Assembly: GCA_035495555.1 (NCBI GenBank)
Contig: DATJFQ010000078.1
Location: 61,096-125,095 of the forward strand
Direction: 5' to 3'
From: DATJFQ01 sp035495555
GTDB taxonomy: Bacteria; Acidobacteriota; Vicinamibacteria; Vicinamibacterales; 2-12-FULL-66-21
DNA: 64,000 bases
Positions 36,343-45,143 of the stretch are shown here, piece by piece. The notes below the pieces were generated by a model that saw only the letters and a list, made by a program, of their open reading frames with translations, was not told where the DNA came from and made no database searches. The position numbers and the translations under genes were made by a program. The first letter of the stretch is position 1; every line of letters starts with the position of its first letter.

Positions 36343-37066
36343 GGCTCACCGGCTGCCCGTTGATCGATTCGTACTCGTAGCGCACTTCGAGCTGCGACGT
36401 CCCCGCAAAACGAATCTTCGCGGTCGACTCGGTCGCGATCGGGACGCGGACGCCGCCGATCCTCGCGTAGCGACGGACGACGTTGACGAGCGTCGTCCAG
36501 AACGACGGGTTTTTCGCGAGGCGCCCCTCGACCCGGACGAGATCCCCGCTCGCGGGATCGATCACCATCTGCCCGTTGACGAGCAGCACGTCCTTGCGGC
36601 GCGCCTGAATCGGCACGACGGTCGATCCCTCGTCGTCGGTCTCGGGGTGCTTGAAGTCGTAGTTCTGCTCGGTGAGGTCGGCTTTATCGGCCTCGCCATT
36701 GTTCACGAGTTCCTGTTCGCGCTGCAGCATCGTGCGCAGGACCTTGTTGCGGATCGTGTCGGAGCCGCGCTCGCTGACGATCGCGTAGTCGAAGTGGCCA
36801 TTTCGCAGCGTCGTGATGGCGTCCATCCACGCTTCCTGATTCAGGCGATCGCTCCAGGCGTGCATGCGCCGCATCGCGCGATATGCCCGGAGGTCCTTCG
36901 ACGGGGTATAAACGCGTGCGGCCACGTCGTCTTTGGGAGCCGCCGCGACCCCGGCCGCCTGGGCGCCGGCGAGTGTGAAGCCAACTACACACACCGCAGC
37001 GAAACGCGTCGTGCGGGAGTGTTTTGCACGATTGGCGGATCCGAGAAGCGTGGTAGCGAGTCCCAT
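36323..37066 (-). CDS. Exported protein, possibly LolA/LolB-like
   Basis: 247 residues. Signal peptide FAAVCVVGFTLAGAQAAGVAA. The mature part has a helical N-terminus (LRAYRAMRRMHAWSDRLNQEAW) followed by beta strands (HFDYAIVSERGS, KDVLLVNGQMVIDPASGDLVRVEGRLAKNP, VRVPIATESTAKIRFAGTSQLEVRYEYESI) reminiscent of the lipid-cradle fold of outer-membrane lipoprotein sorting proteins. That assignment is by pattern only. The start at 37066 has GGGGTGA 4 nt upstream. It converges on and overlaps the TatT-like gene, and lies 129 nt downstream of the ADOP permease on the opposite side of two REP-like dyads. Confidence 0.7.
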   Translation of the reverse strand: MGLATTLLGSANRAKHSRTTRFAAVCVVGFTLAGAQAAGVAAAPKDDVAARVYTPSKDLRAYRAMRRMHAWSDRLNQEAWMDAITTLRNGHFDYAIVSERGSDTIRNKVLRTMLQREQELVNNGEADKADLTEQNYDFKHPETDDEGSTVVPIQARRKDVLLVNGQMVIDPASGDLVRVEGRLAKNPSFWTTLVNVVRRYARIGGVRVPIATESTAKIRFAGTSQLEVRYEYESINGQPVSLTAGRR

Positions 37067-37149
37067 AAGTCACCCCGCCACCCGTCATGGCAAGAACCGC
37101 GCCCGCTGCTGTGAGCCCAGCCGCTTCGACGAAGTGTGTAATCCGACGA

Positions 37150-37193
37150 CCGGGGTCTGACCCCGGAAGCGCGGCGGCCGGGGTCTGACCCCG
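37150..37193. repeat. Two REP-like dyads GGGGTCTGACCCC
   Basis: The palindrome-like GGGGTCTGACCCC, extended by flanking C/G, occurs at 37152-37164 and 37180-37192, 28 nt apart, immediately after the ADOP stop. The same short dyad is often seen near REP-associated tyrosine transposase genes in other bacteria; none is in this window. Confidence 0.75.
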
Positions 37194-37195
37194 CA

Positions 37196-39829
37196 TTACA
37201 GCGCGCGGAGGGCGACGATGGGGTCGACGGCGGCAGCGCGGCGCGCAGGGATGAGGCAGGCGAGAACCGCGACGGTCAGCATTACCGCCGAAACGCCAAG
37301 AAATGTGAGCGCGTCAGTCGGCTGGACTTCGAACAGCAGAGAGGCGATCCACCGGGTGAGGACGAGCGCCCCGGCAAGCCCGATGGCGAGGCCGATGACG
37401 ACGAACTGCACCCCCTGCCGCAGGACGAGGCTGACCACCCCGGTTCTCGGAGCGCCCAGCGCCATTCGAACACCGAACTCCTGGGTCCGCTGGTTGACCC
37501 AGTACGCGATGACGCCCGCGAGACCGGCGGCCGTAATAATCAGCGCCAGCAGAGCAAAAATTCCCAGCAGCGTGGCCGCCGTCCGAGGCGCCTGCAGGCT
37601 CTCTCCGCGGACCTCGTCCATGGTTCGGAACTCATCGACCGGCTGGTCGGGGTCGATGGTGCGCATCAGCGCCTTGATCTGACGCTCCATGACCGGTGGG
37701 GGGAGATTCGTGTGCACGAGCCAATTCATCGTCAGCATCGGCCCGTTTTCCGCCAGCGGCACATAAACCTGGTCAGCGGGCGCCGTGGCGAGCTGCTGCC
37801 GCGCATCCTGGACGACGCCGATGATCGTCGCCCAGGTTTTTCCGTCATCGCCTGAGATGCGCCTGCCAAGCGGATCGACGTCGGGCCAGAAGTGCCGCTT
37901 CATCGACTGGTTGATAACCACGACCTCGCGATCGCCCACGCCATCGGTGTCGGTGAACGTGCGGCCTTCGACGAGCGGCTGCCCGATCGTGCGGAAATAG
38001 CCGGGTGTTGCGACGTGCACGTCGACGCGAGGCGCGATCTCACCCGGCGCGAGCGGATGGTTCTCCCTGACGAACGTCGTGTTGAACAGTTTCGTGCTGT
38101 TCAGCGGGAACGTGCCGCCGCCCGCGGCATCGATGACGCCCGGGAGCGCAACGAGGCCGTGCTCGAACGTGCGCCAGAACTGGCCGATTTTGGCGTCCTG
38201 GTACTTCGTGAAGTTCAGCGCGACGCGCATCGTCAGGATGTTGTCGACGCGAAAGCCGGGGTCGAGTTCCTGCAGCTTGAACACACTGCGGAGCGTCAAT
38301 CCCGCCGCGATGAGCAGCATGAACGAGATGGCGACCTGCGCAACGATGAGCGACGATCGCACGAAATGACGCCGTTCCGTGGATCGGCCCGCGTCCTTCA
38401 ACGACGACGCCGTGTCGCGGCGGGTCCCGAGCGCGGGGATAATCCCGAACGTCAATCCCGTGAAGATCGTCAGGCCAAGCGTGAAGAGCAGCACGCGAAC
38501 GTCGATGGTCGCCTCGGCGGCCCGCGGCGTCAGCCGGCCGGCAAACGACACGAGGCCGTCCAGCGACACGTCGGCGAGCGCCAGTCCGGCGGCGCCTCCG
38601 GCTGCGGCGAGCAGCAGGCTTTCCGTCAGCATCTGCCGAATGAGGCGCGCGCGTCCGGCGCCCAGCGCGGCGCGCAGCGCGAACTCGCGTTCGCGTCCGA
38701 CGATCCTGGCCACGAGGAGGTTGGCGATCGACGCACACACGATCAACAGCACGAAGGTTGTCGTGGCGAGCAGGATGAGCAGGGTGGGACGCGCACGAGC
38801 CGTCAGCTCGTCCTTCAACGGCGTGAGTCGCGTCTCCATCGTGTCGGTCGGATACTTCGTCGGATAGGCGCTGACCAGCGAGCCGGCGGTCAGCGCGAGA
38901 TCTGCCTCCGCTTTTCTCAGATCGACATCGTTCCGAACGCGCACAATCGCGCCCGACATCCGCATAGCGCGGTCGTTCGCCATGTGGGGACTGGACCGGA
39001 AAGGACATGCGGCGGTCGGCATGTACACATCGACCGCCTGCGGGTAATCAGGCATCGGCGGCATCACGCCGATGACGGTGTGCGGCCGATCGTTCATCCG
39101 GAAGACGCGGCCCACGACGGTGGGGTCGCCCCCGAAGCTGCGCTGCCAATACGCGTGGCTGAGGACGAGCACGGCGGGCGCGCCCGGCCGATCGTCGGAG
39201 GCGACGAACGTACGGCCGTAGAGCGGCCGAATTCCGAGGACGTCGAAGAAATTCGCCGAGACAACCTCCGTCGACACGCGTTCCGGCTCGTTGCGTCCGA
39301 GCAGGATGAACCACATATTGTGGTACTCGACCACGTCGCTGAGGCTGCGCGACCGGCGGTAGTCCGCGATGTCCAGCGCGGAAAAGCTGATGTCCCGTAT
39401 GCCGGCAAAGGGCCGCGCCTGCCGCATGACGGCGAGACGATCGCCGTCAGCGTACGGAAGCTGCCGCAGCAGCACGCCGTTGACGACGCTGAAGACCGCG
39501 GAATTGGCGCCAATCCCGAGCGCCATCGTGCCGACGACCGCGAGCGTGAATCCCGGCGTGCGGCGAAGGCTGCGCACCCCGTAGCGGACGTCCTGTGCGA
39601 AGACCTCGAAGAAGCGCGACATCCACGCGTCCCGTACGTCGGTCTTCACCATGTCCACTGCGCCGAAGGCCCGAAGCGCCGCGCGGCGCGCCTCATCCGG
39701 CGTCATGCCCTGTGATACGTTCTGCGCCGCGAGCATGTCGATGTGAAACTGCAGCTCGGCATCCAGCTCGCGCTCGAGCCGTCCGCGACGGAAGAGCGAC
39801 GTGAGACGCGCGCGCCATCGACGCAGCAT
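37196..39829 (-). CDS. ADOP family permease (FtsX/MacB-type, duplicated)
   Basis: 877 residues. The N-terminal 75 residues are the ADOP-specific soluble helix region (FRRGRLERELDAELQFHIDML, GMTPDEARRAALRAFG). Then MacB-like periplasmic and FtsX-type membrane domains appear twice: first FTLAVVGTMALGIGANSAVFSVVNGVLLR with membrane segments around 350-470, then SSLIVAQVAISFMLLIAAGLTLRS and the final trio near the C-terminus (YWVNQRTQEFGVRMALGAPR, CLIPARRAAAVDPIVALRAL). These orphan permeases lack their own ATPase and are a hallmark of Acidobacteria; substrate unknown. AGGAG lies 9 nt before the ATG, 15 nt after the PadR stop. Confidence 0.95.
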   Translation of the reverse strand: MLRRWRARLTSLFRRGRLERELDAELQFHIDMLAAQNVSQGMTPDEARRAALRAFGAVDMVKTDVRDAWMSRFFEVFAQDVRYGVRSLRRTPGFTLAVVGTMALGIGANSAVFSVVNGVLLRQLPYADGDRLAVMRQARPFAGIRDISFSALDIADYRRSRSLSDVVEYHNMWFILLGRNEPERVSTEVVSANFFDVLGIRPLYGRTFVASDDRPGAPAVLVLSHAYWQRSFGGDPTVVGRVFRMNDRPHTVIGVMPPMPDYPQAVDVYMPTAACPFRSSPHMANDRAMRMSGAIVRVRNDVDLRKAEADLALTAGSLVSAYPTKYPTDTMETRLTPLKDELTARARPTLLILLATTTFVLLIVCASIANLLVARIVGREREFALRAALGAGRARLIRQMLTESLLLAAAGGAAGLALADVSLDGLVSFAGRLTPRAAEATIDVRVLLFTLGLTIFTGLTFGIIPALGTRRDTASSLKDAGRSTERRHFVRSSLIVAQVAISFMLLIAAGLTLRSVFKLQELDPGFRVDNILTMRVALNFTKYQDAKIGQFWRTFEHGLVALPGVIDAAGGGTFPLNSTKLFNTTFVRENHPLAPGEIAPRVDVHVATPGYFRTIGQPLVEGRTFTDTDGVGDREVVVINQSMKRHFWPDVDPLGRRISGDDGKTWATIIGVVQDARQQLATAPADQVYVPLAENGPMLTMNWLVHTNLPPPVMERQIKALMRTIDPDQPVDEFRTMDEVRGESLQAPRTAATLLGIFALLALIITAAGLAGVIAYWVNQRTQEFGVRMALGAPRTGVVSLVLRQGVQFVVIGLAIGLAGALVLTRWIASLLFEVQPTDALTFLGVSAVMLTVAVLACLIPARRAAAVDPIVALRAL

Positions 39830-39844
39830 GGTGAGGCTCCTGGG

Positions 39845-40171
39845 TTAACCGGCGATGACGCGAGCGACGGCGGTGGAAATGCGCTCCCAGTTGCGCGTTT
39901 CGTCCGCGAGATGCTTCCGGCCATCGCGCGTGAGCTGATAGAACTTTGCCTGCCGGTTGTTTTCCGAGCTGCCCCACTCGGCTTCGACGAGTCCCTGCTG
40001 CTCGAGCCGGTGCAGGGCGGGGTAGAGCGATCCCTGATTGACCTGGAGGACATCTTCAGAGAGCTGCTGGATGCGCTGGGAAATGCCCCAGCCGTGCATC
40101 GGGCCTCGCTGAAGCGTGCGAAGAATCAGCAGATCGAGCGTGCCCTGGAGAATGTCGGACTTCGGCGGCAT
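39845..40171 (-). CDS. PadR-family transcriptional regulator
   Basis: 108 residues, short (group 2) PadR: winged helix with DILQGTLDLLILRTLQRGPMHGWGISQRI (here shown in parts), QGSLYPALHRLEQQGLVEAEWG and YQLTRDGRKHLADE. It is very likely a repressor that also controls the following ADOP permease gene, 15 nt downstream, as in many acidobacterial PadR-ADOP pairs. AGGAG lies about 12 nt before the ATG. A TTGACA/GATACT promoter precedes it. Confidence 0.95.
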   Translation of the reverse strand: MPPKSDILQGTLDLLILRTLQRGPMHGWGISQRIQQLSEDVLQVNQGSLYPALHRLEQQGLVEAEWGSSENNRQAKFYQLTRDGRKHLADETRNWERISTAVARVIAG

Positions 40172-40203
40172 GCGGGTCTTGACTCCTGTCGAATATCTAC
40201 AAC

Positions 40204-40231
40204 AGTATCGAGATCATCGCGCCGCTGTCAA
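40204..40231 (-). promoter_or_regulatory. Sigma-70-type promoter of the PadR-ADOP operon
   Basis: On the minus strand TTGACA and GATACT are separated by 16 nt, with the predicted start about 25 nt before the PadR ATG. An imperfect dyad TACTGTTGTAGATA overlaps the -10 and would be a sensible PadR operator. Confidence 0.6.
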
Positions 40232-40259
40232 GGGCTACGAGCGCCGAGGCAGCGGCGTC

Positions 40260-41858
40260 TCAGCCCTGCGTGTGCCGCAGCAATTCGCGGAGGGCATCCA
40301 GCGTGTCGGCTTCCCCCGCGGGCTTGTCACGGCGCCAGCGGAGCATGCGGGGGAACCGCACGGCGATGCCGCTCTTGTGTCGCGTGGACGCGGCGATGGC
40401 TTCGAATCCAAGCTCGAAGACGTGCACCGGATCGACGACGCGAACGGGGCCGTGGCGCTCCTTCGTATGACGGCGGATCCAGCGATCCATCTCCGCGATC
40501 TCGGCGTTCGACAGGCCCGAGTACGCTTTCGCGACGGGCACGAGCTGGCCGTTGTCCCAGACGCCGAACGTGTAGTCGGTCAGCAGGCTGGCGCGCTTCC
40601 CGCTCCCGGGCTGCGCGTATATGAGCACCGCGTCGACGGTAAACGGGTCGATTTTCCACTTCCACCAGTCGCCCCGGCGACGGCCGACGCCATACGCGGA
40701 CGAACACCGTTTGAGCATGAAGCCTTCGACGCCGCGGGCTCGCGACTCTCCGCGTAACCTGCCCAGCGTCGTCCACGTGTCCGACACGACTTCCTCCGAC
40801 AGCCGGACGACGCTCGTGCCGGTGATGATCTCCTCCAGCATGCGCCGCCGTTCGGTGAGCGGCGAGGATCGAACGTCGGTGCCACCGCGCTCGAGCAGGT
40901 CGTACGCGATGAACGCGACCGGAACCGCGCGCATGATCTGCGCGAGCTGCCGCTGCCGCCCGATCCGCTGCTGCAATGCGGAGAACGGCATGGGCCGCCC
41001 TTCGGCAAACGCCAGGATTTCGCCGTCGACCACCGTGCCGTCGGGAAGATGTGTCGCGGCCGCCGTGACTTCCGGGAAGCGGTGCGTGATGAGTTCCTCA
41101 CCGCGCGACCAGATCCAGCATTCGCCGGCGCGGCGGACGACCTGCGCGCGGATGCCGTCCCACTTCCACTCGACGAACCACTCGCGGATGTCGCCGAGGG
41201 TTTCCGGATCCGCTTCGAGCGGCGACGCGAGGAAGAACGGGTACGGCTGCGAAGGTTCAGCGGCCGCCGGCACGGACGACGTAATCGACGAAAACCACTC
41301 CGCCGATGGCGCCCAGTCGCCCATCAGACGCGCCGCAATCATTTTTTGATCGATCCCGATCGCTTGAGCCAGCGCGCGCATCACCAGCGTCTGTGCGACG
41401 CCGACCCGGAATTCACCAGTGATCAGCTTGTTGAGCACGAAGCGTTCGCTTCTGTCGAGCGTCCGCCACCACGAGACGACGCGATCCCGCTGGACCTCGG
41501 CGTCCTCGCCCGCGAGCGGCATGATGCGCGTCTCGACCCATCCGGCGAGCGGCAGGTCGCCATCTTCAGGTGCTCTTGCCACGCCGTCGAGCACGAGGGC
41601 GATCAGTTCGGCGAAATCGCCCACGGCCGCGTAGCTCTCCATGAACAGCCATTCGGGGACGCCTGCCTCTGCCTGCGCCCACTCGCGAAGCGACGCCGAC
41701 GGCAGCAGGCGCTTCAACCGTCGTCCAGTGAGGAAAAAGACCGCCCATGCGGCGTCAGCGGGCGGGGCGCTGCGGAAGTACGCCACGAGCGCGGCGACCT
41801 TCGCGTTGGTCGACGTCGTGCGGTCGATCGCGTCGTAAAGCGCCGCGAACTGCTTCAC
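40260..41858 (-). CDS. ATP-dependent DNA ligase
   Basis: 532 residues. N-terminal DNA-binding domain (about 1-200), adenylation domain with the active Lys232 in EWKWDGIRAQ, then SRGEELITHRFPEV, DGEILAF and FMLKRCSSAYGVGRRRGDWWKWK, and an OB-fold domain with VFELGFEAI and RHKSGIAVRFPRMLRWR. It seals nicks with ATP and is of the type encoded next to an SNM1-like exonuclease for DNA repair. GTG 41858 overlaps the exonuclease stop by 4 nt (GTGA). The usual further partners, an Lhr helicase and a calcineurin-like phosphoesterase, are absent here. Confidence 0.95.
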   Translation of the reverse strand: MKQFAALYDAIDRTTSTNAKVAALVAYFRSAPPADAAWAVFFLTGRRLKRLLPSASLREWAQAEAGVPEWLFMESYAAVGDFAELIALVLDGVARAPEDGDLPLAGWVETRIMPLAGEDAEVQRDRVVSWWRTLDRSERFVLNKLITGEFRVGVAQTLVMRALAQAIGIDQKMIAARLMGDWAPSAEWFSSITSSVPAAAEPSQPYPFFLASPLEADPETLGDIREWFVEWKWDGIRAQVVRRAGECWIWSRGEELITHRFPEVTAAATHLPDGTVVDGEILAFAEGRPMPFSALQQRIGRQRQLAQIMRAVPVAFIAYDLLERGGTDVRSSPLTERRRMLEEIITGTSVVRLSEEVVSDTWTTLGRLRGESRARGVEGFMLKRCSSAYGVGRRRGDWWKWKIDPFTVDAVLIYAQPGSGKRASLLTDYTFGVWDNGQLVPVAKAYSGLSNAEIAEMDRWIRRHTKERHGPVRVVDPVHVFELGFEAIAASTRHKSGIAVRFPRMLRWRRDKPAGEADTLDALRELLRHTQG

Positions 41859-42889
41859 GAACGCTCTCCGGCCTCGTCGGCCGATGCTGCCGCCGCGGCA
41901 CCGAATTCACCCGCTTCTCCCTCGAACGCGGTCCTCATTACCTGTGTCTCGAGCCCCGCTTCCGCCAGGTAACGCGCGAGCGCGTCCGACCAGCCGTGCG
42001 TCACGAACACCCGCGGTGCGCCCGTCTCGCGAATCGTCGCGAGCAGACCCGGCCAGTCCGCGTGATCCGAGAGCACGAAGCCGCGATCGAATCCTCGCTG
42101 GCGGCGTACGCCCCGCACGCGCATGAGCCCCGACGCGAACGCGGTCGAGGGACGCGGCAGCCGGCGCATCCACACGGTTCCCCGCGCCGAAAGCGGCGCC
42201 AGCACGAGCGATCCGGCGAGTGTCGGTCCGCGCATGTCCTCCGTAATCCGCTCAGTGGCGGCGAGCGCGATGCCGCTCTCGCGGTAGGCGTCGGTGAGTC
42301 CCGCGAGGGCGCCGTGAATCCGGATTGGTACATCGGCGAACGGCTGCAGCAGCGCGAGCACGCGCTGGGCTTTGCCAAGGACATAGCAGAACAGCACGCA
42401 CGAGCGCCCCTCCTGCCGTGCCGCATGCCACCAGTCGACAATCTCGCGGACGACGATGCTTGGCGGATCCCACGTGTAAATCGGAAGCGCGAACGTCGCT
42501 TCCGTCACGAACACATCGCAGCGGAGAGGCTCGAACGGAGCGCACGTCGCATCCGGGGCCCGCTTGTAGTCGCCCGACACGACCCAGACTTCGCCGCCGC
42601 GCTCGAGCCGAATCTGCGCAGAGCCGAGGATGTGACCCGCCGGGTGAAAGGACACGCGCACGTTCCCGATCGTGACGGGGACGCCGTAGTCGATCGACGC
42701 GATCGTCGCGTCGGGGAGACGGCGCCTCAGGATCTGCGCGCCGGGCGTGGCGCAGAGATACGCCCGCGATCCGGCAGACGCGTGATCGGCGTGGGCATGG
42801 GTGATGAGCGCTCGATCGACGGGTTGCCAGGGATCGATGTAGAAGCCGCCGCCTTCGCAGAAGAGGCCGCGGGGCGTCTCCGCGATCAT
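41855..42889 (-). CDS. Ligase-associated DNA exonuclease (SNM1-like metallo-beta-lactamase fold)
   Basis: 344 residues. Metal-site motif ITHAHADHAS (31-36) at the N-terminus, FHPAGHILGSAQ, VWVVSGDYKR and the beta-CASP-type C-terminal part (SDHADWPGLLATI, VFVTHGW). Proteins of this class cut 3' ends of DNA or RNA; this subfamily is linked to ATP-dependent DNA ligase. ATG 42889 overlaps the glycosyltransferase stop by 4 nt, and its own stop overlaps the ligase start by 4 nt, so three genes form a coupled string. Confidence 0.92.
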   Translation of the reverse strand: MIAETPRGLFCEGGGFYIDPWQPVDRALITHAHADHASAGSRAYLCATPGAQILRRRLPDATIASIDYGVPVTIGNVRVSFHPAGHILGSAQIRLERGGEVWVVSGDYKRAPDATCAPFEPLRCDVFVTEATFALPIYTWDPPSIVVREIVDWWHAARQEGRSCVLFCYVLGKAQRVLALLQPFADVPIRIHGALAGLTDAYRESGIALAATERITEDMRGPTLAGSLVLAPLSARGTVWMRRLPRPSTAFASGLMRVRGVRRQRGFDRGFVLSDHADWPGLLATIRETGAPRVFVTHGWSDALARYLAEAGLETQVMRTAFEGEAGEFGAAAAASADEAGERS

Positions 42890-44145
42890 GCCGCCTCCAC
42901 TCGCCGCCAGCGCATGAGCATGAATACCAGTGCGGCTCCCACCGCGCCGTACTCGATCGAAAGGACCCACGTGGGCACCACCCACGGTCGACGGTACGCC
43001 GGTACGGCCCAGACGAGATAGACAGGCAGGATCGAGTACGTCCACACGACGAGCGGAATCGTGCGGCGTGTGAACAGGAACGGCGTGAAGTAGAGGAGGT
43101 ACCAGGGATAGATCACCGGTGCGCACGCGACCGAGGCCGCCATCGGCCACGCCCACGCATCCGGCGCGTTTACGGGGCGCGCGAGCCGCATCCATCCGGC
43201 GATCGCGAGCCCAATCGCAATGGCAAACGCGGCGGCCGCGAACGGACGGAGGTGATGCGCGAGCGTGTGAAACACGGGGCCGTTGAACCGGATGCCCTCG
43301 ACGACGTTCGGCACGTTTCCCAGCGCGACGGTCCCGGCGGCGGCAAACGGCAGGTAGCAGACGAGCAGCAGCGCGGCAGCAATCACGACATCCCGCGCGC
43401 GAACGCGGCGCCAGAAGAGCGGCACCAGCACGACAGGGAGGAGTTTCGTCGCCACCGCGAGGACGAATGCCGCGGCCGCACGCATGCCGCGACCCGTGCC
43501 GAGCATCCATGCCGACAGCGCAATCCACAACGCACCGAGCGCATCGATGTGACCGCTGTGCGCGACTTCCAGGATGACGAGCGGGTTCCACGCATACGCG
43601 AGCGCGAGCCAGCGCGAGCGATTCGTCTCGCGGAGCCACTGGAGCAGCACGACGATCGTGAGCAAGTCGCAGAGGACCAGGGCGACCTTCATCGCGCGCG
43701 GTGTCTCGCGGACAGTTGCGACGAGCCTGAAAAAAAGCTGTGCGGCGGCAGGATACGGCGTTCGCGAGCGGATGCTCGGCATCCGGCGGGTCTCGTCCGT
43801 GTGCGTCCAGGCAAACGCGGGATCGGCCGGCACGATCGTGAACGGATTGACTCCGAGCCGCTGCACGCGACCGTCGTACAGATACCGCACCATGTCGTTG
43901 TCGGCCCCGACCGGCGCGGCGGCGAGCGGGAGGCGGAACAGGACCGCGAACAGGAGCGCGACGTTCAGCAGCCGTCCCGGCGCGTCGGGCTCGGCAAGGA
44001 CACGGGGCAGCAGCAGCGCGTAGACGAGGCACGGGACCGCCGCGAACGCGTAAAAAAGCGGCGTCCCCAACGGTGCCTGGGAGATCGCAAGGCCCGACAG
44101 CGCCGCGACGACGGCCGTGCCGCCGGCAACGATGAGCAAAAGCAC
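42886..44145 (-). CDS. Multi-pass membrane mannosyltransferase-like protein (GT87/DUF2029)
   Basis: 419 residues with about ten membrane segments. After the first helices the loop VGADNDMVRYLYDGRVQRLGVNPF carries the acidic residue expected of GT-C enzymes, and later blocks (AYAWNPLVILEVAHSGHIDALGALW, PWYLLYFTPFL) match polyprenyl-phosphate-sugar-dependent transferases. It probably adds a mannose-like sugar on the periplasmic side. GTG 44145 has TATAAT 9 nt upstream and no Shine-Dalgarno. It is oddly placed as first gene of a string whose other members are DNA-repair enzymes. Confidence 0.88.
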   Translation of the reverse strand: MLLLIVAGGTAVVAALSGLAISQAPLGTPLFYAFAAVPCLVYALLLPRVLAEPDAPGRLLNVALLFAVLFRLPLAAAPVGADNDMVRYLYDGRVQRLGVNPFTIVPADPAFAWTHTDETRRMPSIRSRTPYPAAAQLFFRLVATVRETPRAMKVALVLCDLLTIVVLLQWLRETNRSRWLALAYAWNPLVILEVAHSGHIDALGALWIALSAWMLGTGRGMRAAAAFVLAVATKLLPVVLVPLFWRRVRARDVVIAAALLLVCYLPFAAAGTVALGNVPNVVEGIRFNGPVFHTLAHHLRPFAAAAFAIAIGLAIAGWMRLARPVNAPDAWAWPMAASVACAPVIYPWYLLYFTPFLFTRRTIPLVVWTYSILPVYLVWAVPAYRRPWVVPTWVLSIEYGAVGAALVFMLMRWRRVEAA

Positions 44146-44154
44146 GCGCTACCG

Positions 44155-44160
44155 ATTATA
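44155..44160 (-). promoter_or_regulatory. Consensus -10 of the glycosyltransferase-exonuclease-ligase operon
   Basis: A perfect TATAAT on the minus strand ends 9 nt before the GTG at 44145, giving a leader of at most 2-3 nt. The -35 region does not match TTGACA. Confidence 0.6.
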
Positions 44161-44170
44161 GGAAGACGGA

Positions 44171-44236
44171 CGAATTCTCTCGCCGACGACGGAGAGGGTG
44201 CCACGAATTCTCTCGCCGAGGACGGAAAGAACCAGA
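44171..44236 (+). repeat. 33-nt direct repeat
   Basis: CGAATTCTCTCGCCGA occurs at 44171-44186 and 44204-44219 with a 33-nt period. The core CTCGCCGAGGACGG is shared with the 53-nt tandem repeats at 63683-63890, so both belong to one family. The gap 44146-44312 holds no gene. Confidence 0.7.
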
Positions 44237-44312
44237 GAGGGCGGAGAGGAAGTGCCCGCACCCTCCACGGACAGAGGGGCGCGGACAGAATTGCACAGCG
44301 TGGCGAGAGCGA

Positions 44313-45143
44313 TTAACGACGGGAAACGGGCACCGGGGCGCCGATCTCGTCCAGAAAAGATGCGTTCGGCGTGGCGGCGGATCTTGCGAAGAACTCCTGG
44401 CCGAGGATCGGCGTTGCGGCCTCGGGTGTGAGCCACCAGAACGGGCTGCGCGATCCGACCTGCGTGCGGTGCGCCCGCAGCGCGTCGAGCTTGCGGCCGA
44501 CGTACGCGGAGACGTCGACGACGAGCGTGGGCGGCGGCGCATATGCACCGAACGCTTCGGCGTCGATGTCCCACAATGTCAGCTCCTCGTGCGCCGGCGC
44601 CTGTTCCCTGGCAAGCTCCAGGACGTTCTTCATCAGGTCCTGCGGGAACACGACGTAGTAAAGGGCGGGCGGATTCGGCGCGAGCTGCGCGACCGCTTCG
44701 GTGACGCGCTCATGGATGTAGATGTGGTCCGGATGCCAGTAGAGGCCGTCGGGGCCGAAGGTGACGACCGCATCCGGCCGTACGTAGCGCATTGCGACGA
44801 CCATTTCCTGACGGAAGAGTGCGTAGTTCTCGCCCGGCAGCTCGCCGTCAGGATGATCGAGCAGGATCAGCTCGTGGATGCCGAGGCGTTCCGCCGCGTC
44901 GTGCAGTTCCCCGCGGCGGACGATTCCGAGCCCTACGTCGTCGCTGCAGCCGGGCACGCGTTCGCCCGCCTCGCCGCGGGTGGCGCACAGCAGCGTGACG
45001 CGCGCGCCTTCGGCGGCGCAGCGGGCCAGCAGGCCGCCGCACGCGAGCGACTCGTCGTCGGGATGGGCGAACACGGCCAGCAGCCGCCTGCCTGCGAGCG
45101 GCCCGTCCGGTGTTATGGGACGGATCGTGATGCCTTCGGTCAT
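44313..45143 (-). CDS. PIG-L/LmbE family N-deacetylase
   Basis: 276 residues. Zinc and catalytic motif FAHPDDESLACGG at 29-34 of the protein, then VTLLCATRGEAGE and the distal His motif YWHPDHIYIHERVT. Family members remove N-acetyl groups from GlcNAc-containing lipids, thiols (MshB, BshB) or glycans; in this context an amino-sugar glycan precursor is the likely substrate. It is the last gene of a coupled cluster; its ATG overlaps the upstream GT4 stop by 4 nt. Confidence 0.92.
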   Translation of the reverse strand: MTEGITIRPITPDGPLAGRRLLAVFAHPDDESLACGGLLARCAAEGARVTLLCATRGEAGERVPGCSDDVGLGIVRRGELHDAAERLGIHELILLDHPDGELPGENYALFRQEMVVAMRYVRPDAVVTFGPDGLYWHPDHIYIHERVTEAVAQLAPNPPALYYVVFPQDLMKNVLELAREQAPAHEELTLWDIDAEAFGAYAPPPTLVVDVSAYVGRKLDALRAHRTQVGSRSPFWWLTPEAATPILGQEFFARSAATPNASFLDEIGAPVPVSRR

